Below, in pieces: positions 19,122 through 28,313 of a stretch of DNA of 64,000 nucleotides. Source of the DNA: Emiliania huxleyi CCMP1516 (taxonomy: Eukaryota > Haptophyta > Isochrysidales > Noelaerhabdaceae); assembly GCF_000372725.1 (NCBI RefSeq), contig NW_005198391.1, positions 240,944-304,943 of the forward strand, given 5' to 3'. Position 1 is the stretch's first letter, and every line of letters starts with the position of its first letter. Both the position numbers and the translations under genes were made by a program. The notes beneath the pieces were generated by a model. It made no database searches, was not told the origin of the DNA, and worked only from the letters and a program-made list of their open reading frames with translations.

Positions 19122-19424
19122 TATGGTATGAGCAAAGAGAAGACTAGAGACGGCACCGAAAGAGTTTAGAAAAAAGGGCGACGCATGAACGACGGAGAAA
19201 GTAAGATTGGGACTCGAGTGGCAATAGAAAAATCAAGAGACGTAGAGGCGGTTCAGAATAAAACAGAAGCCGAGTTGGAAGGGTGCCAGTAGAGTAAGAA
19301 GAGGAGGAACCCGAGAGCACAGGTTCAAAAGAGCTCTGCTGCTGGGGGGGTCAGACCCCCCCCCCCCCTAGCAGGGATGGCTTTAGATGTGCAGGGGGGG
19401 TACCGAGCAATGTGCGGCCGCTCC

Positions 19425-20529
19425 TGGGGCTGGGGGCTGGGCCCTGGCTGGTTCAGTTGAAGTTCCGGAGTAAAAATTTACGTAAAAAATCGAACGCGTT
19501 CTCTCACGCGTCACGGTGACCCAAAATGTCCACGGGCGGTGTCGCTCGACATCCGGTCGACAGCGTGTCGACAGCGTGCCGACAGCGACACAGACCCTGT
19601 GGGACGCGTCGATTATCGACCTCTACTCGAGTACTGCTTACCCAGCCCTAGACCCAGCCTTCGAGAGTGTACCCTGGCTGTGGTCCCACACCCACTGGTG
19701 AGTGGTGTCAATCTCAGAGACCGCAGGAGGTCACGAGGGTCGAGGGGGAAACTCCCTCTCCGTCAGGGTTCCGGCTCCTAGCCAGATAGGGGGTCTGTTG
19801 ACACTGACTCGCGCCAAAACGCCCTACCTACCTACCTATCCCCAGGCCGCGTTGCGAAGCAAAAAAGATGAAAAAGGCGAAAATAGTACGCATATACAAT
19901 CTGCACAGGTTGTCGGGGACACGATCCCGGCGTGAACACAACTAACTGACGATCCGCTCCTGACAGTGGCATGCACCGCGCTGCGGCGCGTGCCACTGTC
20001 TTTGTTTGAAGTTAAGAGTCGAATCAGAGCGCCGTCGGCGTTGTCCCCCGATTTTCTCCCCCGGACCGCCCGTCCGGCACCGCTCCGGGACGCACGCCGG
20101 CGAAGCACCATCAAGCTGCTGTATGTACGGCCCCGGCATCGCCTTCCAAGGCTTAGCTAGACTGAGAGATATTGTGCACATGGTTGGTCTCTACAATATA
20201 TACACTGACACTTCACCTCCCAGAGCTCGTCCCGGTCCGCCACGGCCATCCTCGGCCTCCGGAGGGCCCCCGGCCGCGGCGCGGTGCGGCGGCGTCACAA
20301 ATCCGAACGCAGAGCACCGGGACGCGGTCGGGCGATCTGAGGACCAGGTAGGCGTATGCATTGCCCATCCAGGGCTATCACCTGGACCTATCAACAGGCG
20401 CCTGCGGCGCCGTGCTCAGGAGCTGCTACTCCAACCTGTTCACACTTCCGATACAAGGGGTAAGAACCGCTCGCTGATGATCATACGCGCACAACCCACA
20501 GACCCCGGCCCGAAATCACATGTGTGTGT
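19425..20529. other. Unassigned interval with a strong hairpin
   Basis: No supported gene. At 19,962-20,000 GACAGTGGCA and TGCCACTGTC form a perfect 10 bp stem around a GC-rich loop that pairs further. A CCTA tetranucleotide run lies near 19,826. A conventional promoter for the macro-domain gene should lie at the right end, but I see no clear element. Confidence 0.4.
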
Positions 20530-21713
20530 ATGGCGCACTCCCTCGAACGTTGGAAGACATGGAGCGCCTCTAAGCTGCCTGGCCGCGCAGTCAACCGCTT
20601 CGTTCGCGGCTGGGCCGTGCCGCGGCTCAGCCTGAGCATCGAGGTGCACCGCACCGCCTGCATTGTGACGCACCCGCCCGGCGGAGAGGGCGCCAACGAC
20701 GCACTCTGCAACCCGGCAACGAGCGGCAGACCACAGAGCCTCGCCTCACACCCCTCCCTGAACCGTCTCGGAATTTCCTGGTAGGCCAACGAGCGGCTGC
20801 AGGGGGCTCGCTTCACACCCGACGAGTGCTGGACAGAGCTGTACGGAGGCTCGCGGCCAGCCTCAGGAGCCGGCCCTCAGGTAGGCGTCTCACGCCGACC
20901 CGTTTGGCGCCGCAGACCCGACGACAGGCCGGTGGGACGAGAAGTTTCTCACCTACCCCTTCCAGGCAGCGGGTAGCAGCTAGTCGCTCATAGTTGATCT
21001 CCCGAGTGAGACGGACCGCGGCCTCGCACCCGCCCCTTCCAGTCGATCGACGGCCTCGTCACTGAGTTTGGCGGCGCCGGCCTGCGCGCGGCGCTGGAGG
21101 CGCAGCCTGCGGGCGAGGGCGGCGTCCGCTGCCAAGTCGGCCGAGCGGTGGCGACCGCCTCGCACGGCGAGCTGCGTGAGCTGTACCCGGTCGCGATCGT
21201 GCACGCGGTGGCGCCCTTCGCACCACACGCCGCCGCCGCCAGCGAAGGCGGCGGTGGCGAGGGAGGCTTCGGGGAGGGCGCCTGGGAGAGAGGGACCGTC
21301 GACGCGTACCGCGCGGTGCTCTCCGTGGCAAGCCCGAGGGCGAGGGGCGTGAGCAGCGGCCCTGCACACTCGACGCGTGTGAGCAGGCGCTCTCTGCTGC
21401 CGAGGCCGAGGGCGTGGCCTCGCTCGCTCTCCCGCTGCTGGGCGCCGGCGTGCGCGGCATCGACTTGCCCCTCGACGAGTCGATCAAGGTGGCGGCCCGC
21501 GGCGTCGTCGGCTGGCGCTCCTACGAGGCACCCGCCGGCCACCCGCCGATGACTGTGCGCTTCGGCGTGCAGAGCAGCAGCACGGCGCACGCGCTGTCGG
21601 CCGCTCTCGAGGCTTGCCTCGGGGAGGCGGCCCAGGGGGCGAGCGCGGAGCAGGGCGGCTTCGAGGTGGTGGCGCCGCCGCAGGGGGAGAGCCCGCAAGC
21701 GAGGTGGGCGTGA
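20530..21713 (+). CDS. Macro-domain protein (5 exons)
   Basis: 302 residues once spliced: 20530-20715, 20785-20848, 20916-20965, 21043-21324 and 21387-21713. The total coding length is a multiple of three and the protein is continuous. Macro-domain hallmarks are the early CNPANERL block (ADP-ribose binding AN), GRAVATASHGEL, the buried strand PVAIVHAVAP, and LALPLLGAGVRGIDLPLDES with the glycine-rich ribose loop. VRFGVQSSSTAHALSAAL forms the last strand and helix. Macro domains bind or hydrolyse ADP-ribose or related metabolites. Three introns use GC donors (20716, 20849, 20966) and one uses GT (21325). The third exon boundary was chosen because it alone keeps phase and gives the sensible ELYGDPTTGRWDEK. 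Catalytic competence is not predicted. Confidence 0.75.
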
Positions 21714-22192
21714 AAGCACGTGGTTCGTGGGCCCGTGTGGAGGGTTCTTTCTCTCTCCCAGGGTTCAGTGACCGCAGGCCGCCGCCGCCCGCGCCTGGCC
21801 TTGGTCGCCACACTTGCTTGTATTTCCTGTGTCCACCGGTGGAGAAAGAAATAAGAGAGCTGCGCGACAGCGGGTGTTTTCTTTTCTTGATTCTTCCTGC
21901 TGTGAGAGGGGCTTGCGTATGGTGCACTTGCCACTTGGGGGCTTATATGGCAATAATATGGCCGCGCAAGAATTCTTTTCTTCACTGGCCCCCGGCCCCC
22001 CGTGGGAGCGTGGTGTACCTGTGTTAGTTGCCCCCAGTTCGCGCCAGAGAGTGAGTCCCGAGATTTTTAGCAATTGTTTTTTTCCCGTGCCCAGTGTAGA
22101 GAGAGATTTTAGAAACCCAACAAGAAATCACGACTCTCTCTTCCAGTGTAAAGAAAGAAGAAAGAAAGCGAAACAGAAACCCCAAACGAGGG
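21714..22192. other. Intergenic between macro-domain gene and Era
   Basis: About 480 bp of lower GC. It should contain the macro-gene 3' end and the Era promoter and leader. AGAAAGAAGAAAG-rich sequence lies at 22,150-22,175. No gene recognised. Confidence 0.4.
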
Positions 22193-22393
22193 ATGGAGGA
22201 GGACAGGGTCCCCACCTGCACGAGCAGGATTTTTGAAGGACGAGGAGGGACACAGGGGGACGGGAGTGTGGAGCCGTGCCCAGTGTTGTTGGGCGCCGAA
22301 AATTCTTTTCTACAGTGTGTGGGCGAGGCAGCCGCCCTCTCATCTTCTCTCACTGCGCGGTGCGACTCCGACGCTCCTGCTCCGTCGCTCCTG

Positions 22394-23629
22394 ATGATAA
22401 GTAACAGGGGCTCGCCTCGCCTCTCTGTCGCCAGCCGCCGCCTCTTTTGCTCCTCCTCATCACCGCCGTGGCTCCAGGGCGAGTTCCTGCCGCGGCACCA
22501 TCGGCGAATGCCACCGCCGCCGCGGCTCGCCACCATCACGCCGCCAACAGCCGAGCTCCTGGACGCGTTGCCGATCTCCGACGGGCCTGTCGAGACGCCT
22601 CGCGACGCCCGCGCGCTGCGCGCGTGCCTGGTCGGACCGACCAACGCAGGCAAGTCGACGCTCCTCAATGCGCTCATCGACTCGCGCGTCTCCATCGTGT
22701 CTGACAAGATCCACACGACGCGCGAGAACACGCTCGGCTACCTCACCGACACGGCGGCGGCGACGCAGATCGAGTTCGTCGACGCGCCAGGCTCGCTCGG
22801 CCCGTCGGTCCCGATCATCCGCCGAGCCATCACCGAGGCGCTCTCGTCGGCCGACCTCGCGCTGGTCGTCGTCGATGCGGCTGAGCTAGCCCGCGACACG
22901 GCGCGCAGCCGCCGCACGCTCGCGCAAATCAAGGGCTTCCTGGCGCAGCTCACGAAGGAGCTCAGCGCGCAGGAGATGGAGGCGGCGGGCGATGCGGCGG
23001 CGGCTGACGGCGGCGGCAGAGGCGGACGCGGCGGCGGCGGCGGAGGCGGAGGCGGCGTGCGCGGCGTCCTGGGCCCGCGGACGCAGACGGCACTCGTGCT
23101 GAACAAGGTCGACCTGGTGCGGCCAAAGACGAAGCTGCTGCGCGTCTCCGAGGCGCTCTCCTCCACGGGCCTCCACTCCTTCGACTGGCCCGGCTTCATG
23201 CTCTCCGCGCAGACGGGCGACGGCGTCCGAGACCTGCGCCGCTGGCTGCTGACGATGGCGAGGCCCGGCCCGTGGCGCGTGTCGGCGGGCGTGTCGCACG
23301 TCCAGCCGCCGCTCGTCATCGCCTCGGAGGTGATCCGCTCCCACATCTTCCGCTGCTTCCGGAAGGAGCTGCCGTACACGCTGATGCAGCAAAACTTGGG
23401 CTGGACCGAGATGCGAAACGGCGGGGTTCGCATCGACCAGCAGCTGCTGCTGCCGCCGAAGAACGGCATCGGAGGGCCGGCCAAGGCGTCGACGCGCGCC
23501 ATCGTCGAGCGGCGGCTGCCGATGGTTGGCAAGGGGGCCGGCATCGAGCTGAGCGAGGTGCTCGGCCGGCCCGTGTCGCTGGTGCTGAGCATCGGGACGC
23601 AGGGGCCGGCAGAAACGATGGGTCTGTGA
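22394..23629 (+). CDS. Era-type GTPase with KH domain, organellar
   Basis: 411 residues from the ATG at 22394; the frame is open to an earlier ATG at 22193. Era binds the 3' end of small-subunit rRNA and helps assemble bacterial-type ribosomes, here of mitochondrion or plastid. G motifs are all visible: G1 GPTNAGKST, switch SDKIHTTREN, G3 DAPGS, G4 NKVD and G5 SAQTGDG. The C-terminal KH region (PPLVIASEVIRSHIFRCFRK to ELSEVLGRPVSLVLS) identifies Era rather than other TrmE/Der GTPases. A glycine/alanine-rich insert of ~35 residues sits between G3 and G4. The N-terminus MISNRGSPRLSVASRRLF is Ser/Arg-rich without acids, like a mitochondrial presequence. Single exon. Confidence 0.9.
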   Translation: MISNRGSPRLSVASRRLFCSSSSPPWLQGEFLPRHHRRMPPPPRLATITPPTAELLDALPISDGPVETPRDARALRACLVGPTNAGKSTLLNALIDSRVSIVSDKIHTTRENTLGYLTDTAAATQIEFVDAPGSLGPSVPIIRRAITEALSSADLALVVVDAAELARDTARSRRTLAQIKGFLAQLTKELSAQEMEAAGDAAAADGGGRGGRGGGGGGGGGVRGVLGPRTQTALVLNKVDLVRPKTKLLRVSEALSSTGLHSFDWPGFMLSAQTGDGVRDLRRWLLTMARPGPWRVSAGVSHVQPPLVIASEVIRSHIFRCFRKELPYTLMQQNLGWTEMRNGGVRIDQQLLLPPKNGIGGPAKASTRAIVERRLPMVGKGAGIELSEVLGRPVSLVLSIGTQGPAETMGL

Positions 23630-24049
23630 CCCCGGACGAAGAAGATTGAGGGCAGGTGCAGGATAGGATTAGGAGGGATAGGATTTAGGACCCGTACCGC
23701 TCGCGGCAAGAAATTCTCCTTCTTTCTCCACCCGAGTGCGAGTCCCGAGCTAGAGTCAGCTCGTAGCACGTCTAGGGGATGGTCACCCGGCTCCCGGCCT
23801 GGCTGAGGTCATGGTGATCAGGTGTGTGGAACAGAGCCTTTAGCTGGCCTTTAGCGAGGCGCCGCGGCCGTGAGTGGCTCTCCCAGGCGCTCAGTCCACG
23901 GGGGAGGCACGCCAGGCCCCGGGGTGCCGGCCGTCACTCGCCTAAGCGCCTAACGAGCGGCTGCGCGTCGGCGTATGCGTTGCAGGCTATTCCCACGTGC
24001 GATGGCACCCACAGCCACACGAAGACCACCGCCTCTAGCTGCGATCTAT
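23630..24049. other. Intergenic 3' of Era
   Basis: About 420 bp with no supported gene. It leads into the retroelement remnant. Confidence 0.4.
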
Positions 24050-24800
24050 AGTGAGCAATCGCGGAATCGCGCCTCTAGGAACTAGGAGACCGCGCCTCTC
24101 TCCCAGTCCCTCAGACCTTTTGGCATCCCTTTGCGGTGCGCATTCTCAATCTGCTGCAGCGCGGGTTTGCAGTCGCATAGTACTAAGCACCGTCGCTCGC
24201 GCGTCTGTGCGTCGCTCGCGCGCTCGCCATTTTGCGTAGAGCCGTAGGTATGCGAGTATCGCGTACATCTCCGCATCTATCACCTCCCACGTGTTCGGCA
24301 GCTTTCCTCCCCACATGCCCGCCCCAAAGGCTTTCCGTATCTCCTGTTCGTCACAGGGCCCGATTCCGTTGGGACCCTTTACCTGTGCGTCCCCTGGGAC
24401 ACGCGCCTCCCAAATCGCGTCGGTCCTTCGAACACGCCGTACGCCACCCTAGGGTTCGGCACGTACTTTCTATCCTCTGCCAGTTTGTCTTCATGGTCCT
24501 TTCCTCTGTCCGTCGCCGCAAAGTGTGTGAAGTGGTGTGAGACGTGCAGCGCGAGGCATGGGTCTGCGCTACTTTCACTTTCAGGGCTCGCCCCTTCCCG
24601 GATCGGAGCGGCTCGCTGTCTTTTCCCATCTTGATTTGCGCTCCTTTGCCGTCTCTCAGCTCTCCCCCCGTCTCAAATTCGTCGTATCGGAGCAAGAAGC
24701 GCGTTAGGGGGTCCTCCTGTAGCTCCCCTACTCTGATCGCGCTCGCCCCGTGTCCGTATCCCACAAACAGCTCGCCCCTCGCACCTAGCCGCCCCCATTC
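24050..24800 (-). mobile_element. Decayed retroelement fragment with RNase H domain
   Basis: On the minus strand, protein-like segments carry RNase H1 hallmarks of retroelement polymerases. WEVIDAEMYAILAYLR bears the second acidic position and CLVLCDCKPALQQIEN bears the third, in the right order. Upstream segments (FLLRYDEFETGG, VAYGVFEGPTRFGRR) may be pol sequence. No reverse-transcriptase core or terminal repeats are seen, so LINE versus LTR origin cannot be decided. It is a fragment and clearly broken. Confidence 0.55.
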
Positions 24801-24819
24801 TCGCAAGACGTGTGAGCAT

Positions 24820-24990
24820 GAGGGGGGTGGTGGTACCCCCCTACAGGTGCCCCTGGCCAGGCCTCTGACCGAGAGGGGGGTACACCTCGCGGGAGCCAAG
24901 ACTGCTCGACCGACAGGGGGGTGCCTGCCCAAGACCCAGGTAAAACCCGGGTATACCCGAGAAAGTCCAGGTTTACCCGAAAAATACCTG
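24820..24990. repeat. GC-rich short inverted repeats
   Basis: A cluster of GGGGGGTACC / GGTACCCCCC-type strings and related CAGGTAAAACCCGGGTATACC repeats that can pair locally. It resembles in style the arrays at 17.9-19.4 kb and 27.66-27.81 kb, though the sequences differ. Confidence 0.45.
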
Positions 24991-25004
24991 GACGCGCGTC
25001 CACA

Positions 25005-25415
25005 TACATGCCGCAGCACGCCATACTCCCAGGGCCCCTGTGCCAACTGCGGCGCGCACCGCCTGCTCAAGTACGCGCACCGCACCATGTGTGCTCGCTA
25101 CAAGTGCCAAAACGCAAAAGGCAGCATCGGCGCCAGGCACGGCTTGCAGGCGGCGGTGCGGACGACGCGGTCGTGCCAACATTCTGCTACAAGATCGAGG
25201 CGGTGCTCCGCATGCGCTTGTGCGACCCCGATCAACTGATCGGAAAGAAGCGGCGCAACAAGCTGACTGCTGCCGACACACTATTTGCTACCTCACGCGC
25301 GGTGAGTTTGGAGAGGATGAACACGACTCTCGGGTTTCACCGACACACGCTGGGTGGAGCTCGAAGAGCTGTACGAGAACTGCGGAACGGACGAACGTTT
25401 GAGTGGTGGTAGGAA
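25005..25415 (+). repeat. Zinc-knuckle repeat protein family, copy 2
   Basis: Second copy of the family at 5.4 kb: CANCGAHRLLKYAHRTMCARYKC followed by FCYKIEAVL and CDPDQLIGKKRRNKL. All five putative zinc ligands (C-x2-C-x9-H-x3-C-x4-C) are kept while neighbouring bases differ, implying that selection acted on the protein before decay. The frame is not continuous. It abuts the retroelement fragment on the left, so the two may belong to one element, but copy 1 has no such neighbour. Confidence 0.5.
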
Positions 25416-25556
25416 ACACGTGTGTCCGTGTGTGTATGAACAATGAGTATGAACATGCAAAGTACTCTATCACGTATCGTTGTCTCTCACTCACGTGTGA
25501 CACACACTGCGAGCCGTCCTAGCTACACGCAAATAACAGCACCAACCAGCGTGTGG

Positions 25557-26255
25557 TTACTTCGGCTCCGCCTCCCATGGGCGCGGCAGCTCCTCACAGC
25601 CGTCAGTGCCCTCGCAGCAGCCAGCCACACCGCCGGGTGACTTCTGGCAGCTACAGCTGGAGACGCGCCTCGTCATGATACGCACTGTTTCGTCTGGCAG
25701 TTGCACACGCTTGCGCAGGCCGCAATCAAAGTGGAGGAGGAAGCGTCCCTTGCGGGGGGCACAGCGGCTATTGTATGCAACAATGGTAGCGCTATAGTAG
25801 TCTTCGTCCTCCTCGTCGCCGTCTTCAGGGCACCACAACACCGTGCAGCGCCGGCCAACTAGTGACGCGTCATATTTGAGGGACCCGTTCTCCACGGCAG
25901 CTGCTTGAGCATCCCCTCCCGCGCCCGTGGCCTGATGCGGTGCCTCCCACTGTGCCGCTTTCTTCTTCTGAGAGTAGTGCTTCTTGAACAGTGAGCGTAT
26001 GCTCCCAGGCTGAAGCAGCGTCTCCTTTGCAAGCGATGCAACTAGCGCATCCGGAGGCACCTCGGCCGCCTTTTGCGCCGCCGCCGCCCTCTCCTTGGCC
26101 GCTCGCGCTTCGTCCGCCTTCGTCGCTGCCGAGGCCGCTGCTGCTTCAGCCTGGGCTGAGTCCGCGTCTAGCTCCGCCACAGCCTCCTCCCCAGCCTCCT
26201 CCGCAGCAGCCGCCGCCTCCGCCGCCTTCCTCTCTGCCTCCACCGCCGCCGCAGC
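25557..26255 (-). CDS. Coiled-coil protein with Tudor/PWWP-like C-terminal domain (5' end unresolved)
   Basis: The minus frame has an Ala/Glu-rich coiled coil (AAAVEAERKAAEAAAAAEEA onwards, ~80 residues) and a linker containing LLQPGSIRSLFKKHYSQKKK. It ends in a Tudor-like barrel: LVGRRCTVLWCPED, YYSATIVAYNS, KGRFLLHFDCGLRKRVQL, DETVRI. Such barrels read methylated lysine or arginine on chromatin proteins (for example MSH6 or PWWP/Tudor readers). The tail is cysteine-rich. The frame continues open into the satellite array at 26,309, but that is an artefact of satellite composition. An acceptor-like CAG precedes the Ala-rich region near 26,255, so the 5' exon may lie beyond the array or be lost. 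Confidence 0.55.
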   Translation of the reverse strand, partial: AAAAVEAERKAAEAAAAAEEAGEEAVAELDADSAQAEAAAASAATKADEARAAKERAAAAQKAAEVPPDALVASLAKETLLQPGSIRSLFKKHYSQKKKAAQWEAPHQATGAGGDAQAAAVENGSLKYDASLVGRRCTVLWCPEDGDEEDEDYYSATIVAYNSRCAPRKGRFLLHFDCGLRKRVQLPDETVRIMTRRVSSCSCQKSPGGVAGCCEGTDGCEELPRPWEAEPK

Positions 26256-26308
26256 CTGCTTGGCGTAGGCGGAAGAGACGACGCGTGACACGAGCGAGGC
26301 ACATAGGC

Positions 26309-27520
26309 CTGACGGTCCAAGATGGCGGCTCTCGCCCCCAACCGTGCACCAGCGTGCCTCTCTAGTCCCGCCTGCCACCCAGATACCGAGAGCTGGGCGC
26401 ACTCTTCGACTTGGGCTATTATCTGCCCTCGGGAGGGCGGCGGCGGAGTAGGGGCGGTGGCGAGCTCCCGGTTGCCAATACTCGCCTGACGGTCCAAGAT
26501 GGCGGCTCTCGCCCCCAACTGTGCACCATCGTGCCTCTCTAGTCCCGCCTGCCACCCAGATACCGAGAGCTGGGCGCACTCTTCGACTTGGGCTATTATC
26601 TGCCCTCGGGAGGGCGGCGGCGGCGGAGTAGGGGCGGCGGCGAGCTCCCGGTTGCAAATACTCGCCTGACGGTCCAAGATGGCGGCTCTCGCCCCCAACC
26701 GTGCACCAGCGTGCCTCTCTAGTCCCGCCTGCCACCCAGATACCGAGAGCAGGGCGCACTCTTCGACTTGGGCTATTATCTGCCCTCGGAGGGCGGCGGC
26801 GGCGGAGTAGGGGCGGCGGCGAGCTCCCGGTTGCCAATACTCGCCTGACGGTCCAAGATGGCGGCTCTCGCCCCCAACTGTGCACCAGCGTGCCTCTCTA
26901 GTCCCGCCTGCCACCCAGATACCGAGAGCTGGGCGCACTCTTCGACTTGGGCTATTATCTGCCCTCGGGAGGGCGGCGGCGGCGGAGTAGGGGCGGCGGC
27001 GAGCTCCCGGTTGCCAATACTCGCCTGACGGTCCAAGATGGCGGCTCTCGCCCCCAACCGTGCACCAGCGTGCCTCTCTAGTCCCGCCTGCCACCCAGAT
27101 ACCGAGAGCAGGGCGCACTCTTCGACTTGGGCTATTATCTGCCCCCTCGGGAGGGCGGCGGCGGCGGAGTAGGGGCGGCGGCGAGCTCCCGGTTGCCAAT
27201 ACTCGCCTGACGGTCCAAGATGGCGGCTCTCGCCCCCAACTGTGCACCAGCGTGCCTCTCTAGTCACGCCTGCCACCCAGATACCGAGAGCAGGGCGCAC
27301 TCTTCGACTTGGGCTATTATCTGCCCTCGGGAGGGCGGCGGCGGCGGAGTAGGGCTAGGGGCGGCGGCGAGCTCCCGGTTGCCAATACTCGCCTGACGGT
27401 CCAAGATGGCGGCTCTCGCCCCCAACCGTGCACCAGCGTGCCTCTCTAGTCCCGCCTGCCACCCAGATACCGAGAGCTGGGCGCACTCTTCGACTTGGGC
27501 TATTATCTGCCACCGGGAGC
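26309..27520. repeat. ~180 bp satellite array, seven units
   Basis: Seven tandem units start with CTGACGGTCCAAGATGGCGG at 26309, 26486, 26666, 26845, 27025, 27207 and 27393, spaced 177-186 bp. Units differ mainly in a (GGC)n tract and a few substitutions. The last unit decays at about 27,520. Diverged, inverted copies occur at 44,840-45,340 beside interstitial telomere repeats. The minus strand is open through most units because the unit is GC-rich and close to a multiple of three; I do not regard it as coding. The array sits at the 5' side of the Tudor-like gene. Confidence 0.95.
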
Positions 27521-27659
27521 AGGGCGGCCGCGGCGGTGGCACAGGCGACAAGTCTTCAAGCACAAGGGCCGACGACCGATATTTTGCTTGCAAAAAACGC
27601 AAAATCTTCTTCGCGGGGCTCCGCCCCGCACCCCGCCGGGGCTCCGCCCCGGACCCTAG

Positions 27660-28100
27660 CTGACCGAGGGGGGGGTAAGCTACCGGAGGGGGGGTCAGCT
27701 GCCGCTGGCTCGGGACCGCTGAGCGACAGGGGGGTGTAGGTACCCCCCCCCACCTCCACCTGGTCAGACCGTCGACCTAGAGGGGGGTCCCCAGGTGCGT
27801 GGGGGGGGGTGTTTGAAGATGACGCGCATATCACGGCGACTTCACGTCGGAACGAGTCGGATCGACGACTCCCCGCCTGCACCAGCGTGTGCGCCTTGCA
27901 ATTCTATACAGAATCGACACGTGGTACGTCTTCTCAATCGCTCGTGGAGAGGAGCTACGGCCATTCCTAAGTAGTGTTCAACGACGTTGAACAATGTTCA
28001 ACGTCGTTGAACACGGTCCAGTAACCGTTAGGCCCTCCAAATTCGGGTCGGAGCGTAGCGGAGTGGGCCCCGAGTTTGAAAAAGGGCGACGGACGCTTGC
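27660..28100. repeat. G-rich repeats and a 41-bp compound palindrome
   Basis: At 27,660-27,815 a run of GGGGGGT-type strings alternates with CCCCCC partners. At 27,974-28,014 two 17 bp palindromes of the form GTTCAACGNCGTTGAAC stand side by side, so the whole 41 bp is a palindrome with a one-base centre. This could be a protein-binding dyad or an element end. No gene is seen before 28,300. Confidence 0.7.
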
Positions 28101-28313
28101 GTCCTAGCCTCCAACAACGCCTCCCCGGCGCAGAGGGGCCCCCGGAGGGATGCTCAACCGCTCCACGCCACGCCGCTCGCGGCGGTCCTATTCCCAGCTC
28201 CTGAGGGCCCGCGCGTTATTATTTTGCTGGCAGCTGGCTTGCCGTGTGCCACCTTCTCTGGCTCACTGCGGGCAGCCGGCCTCTTGCCTCTCCGTCCCCC
28301 GCTACCCTCATCG

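Larger units (their letters stand above)
17892..19424. repeat. Inverted-repeat-bounded structure with GC-rich cruciform arrays
   Basis: A 48 bp sequence beginning GGAGCGGCCGCACA at 17,892-17,939 recurs inverted at 19,377-19,424 with two mismatches. Just inside each end lie tandem palindromes of about 45 bp built from GCTGCTGGGGGGGTC and its complement GACCCCC...AGCAGC (17,945-18,030; 18,875-19,015; 19,330-19,370). These can form strong hairpins. The middle holds a 317 bp tandem duplication and a 100-base run of N. It resembles a foldback-type mobile structure, but no target duplication or coding region is evident, so the class is open. Confidence 0.65.

Noticed and set aside
19962-20000. Perfect 10 bp stem hairpin as a microRNA precursor or terminator
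   Set aside because: The stem is too short for a microRNA precursor and factor-independent terminators are not expected here; kept only as a structural note.
26309-26330. CCAAGATGGCGG resembles the animal YY1 initiator motif
   Set aside because: It recurs only because the satellite recurs; YY1-type control is an animal feature and nothing else supports promoter activity.
26309-27520. CRISPR-like appearance of regularly spaced repeats
   Set aside because: Whole ~180 bp units are repeated without unique spacers, in a eukaryotic nuclear context.
25557-27602. Long minus-strand frames running through the whole satellite (repeating WVAGGTREARW-type peptides)
   Set aside because: The units are GC-rich with few stops and near a multiple of three in length; several units change frame (179, 182 bp), and the peptide has no domain character outside the Tudor-like end.
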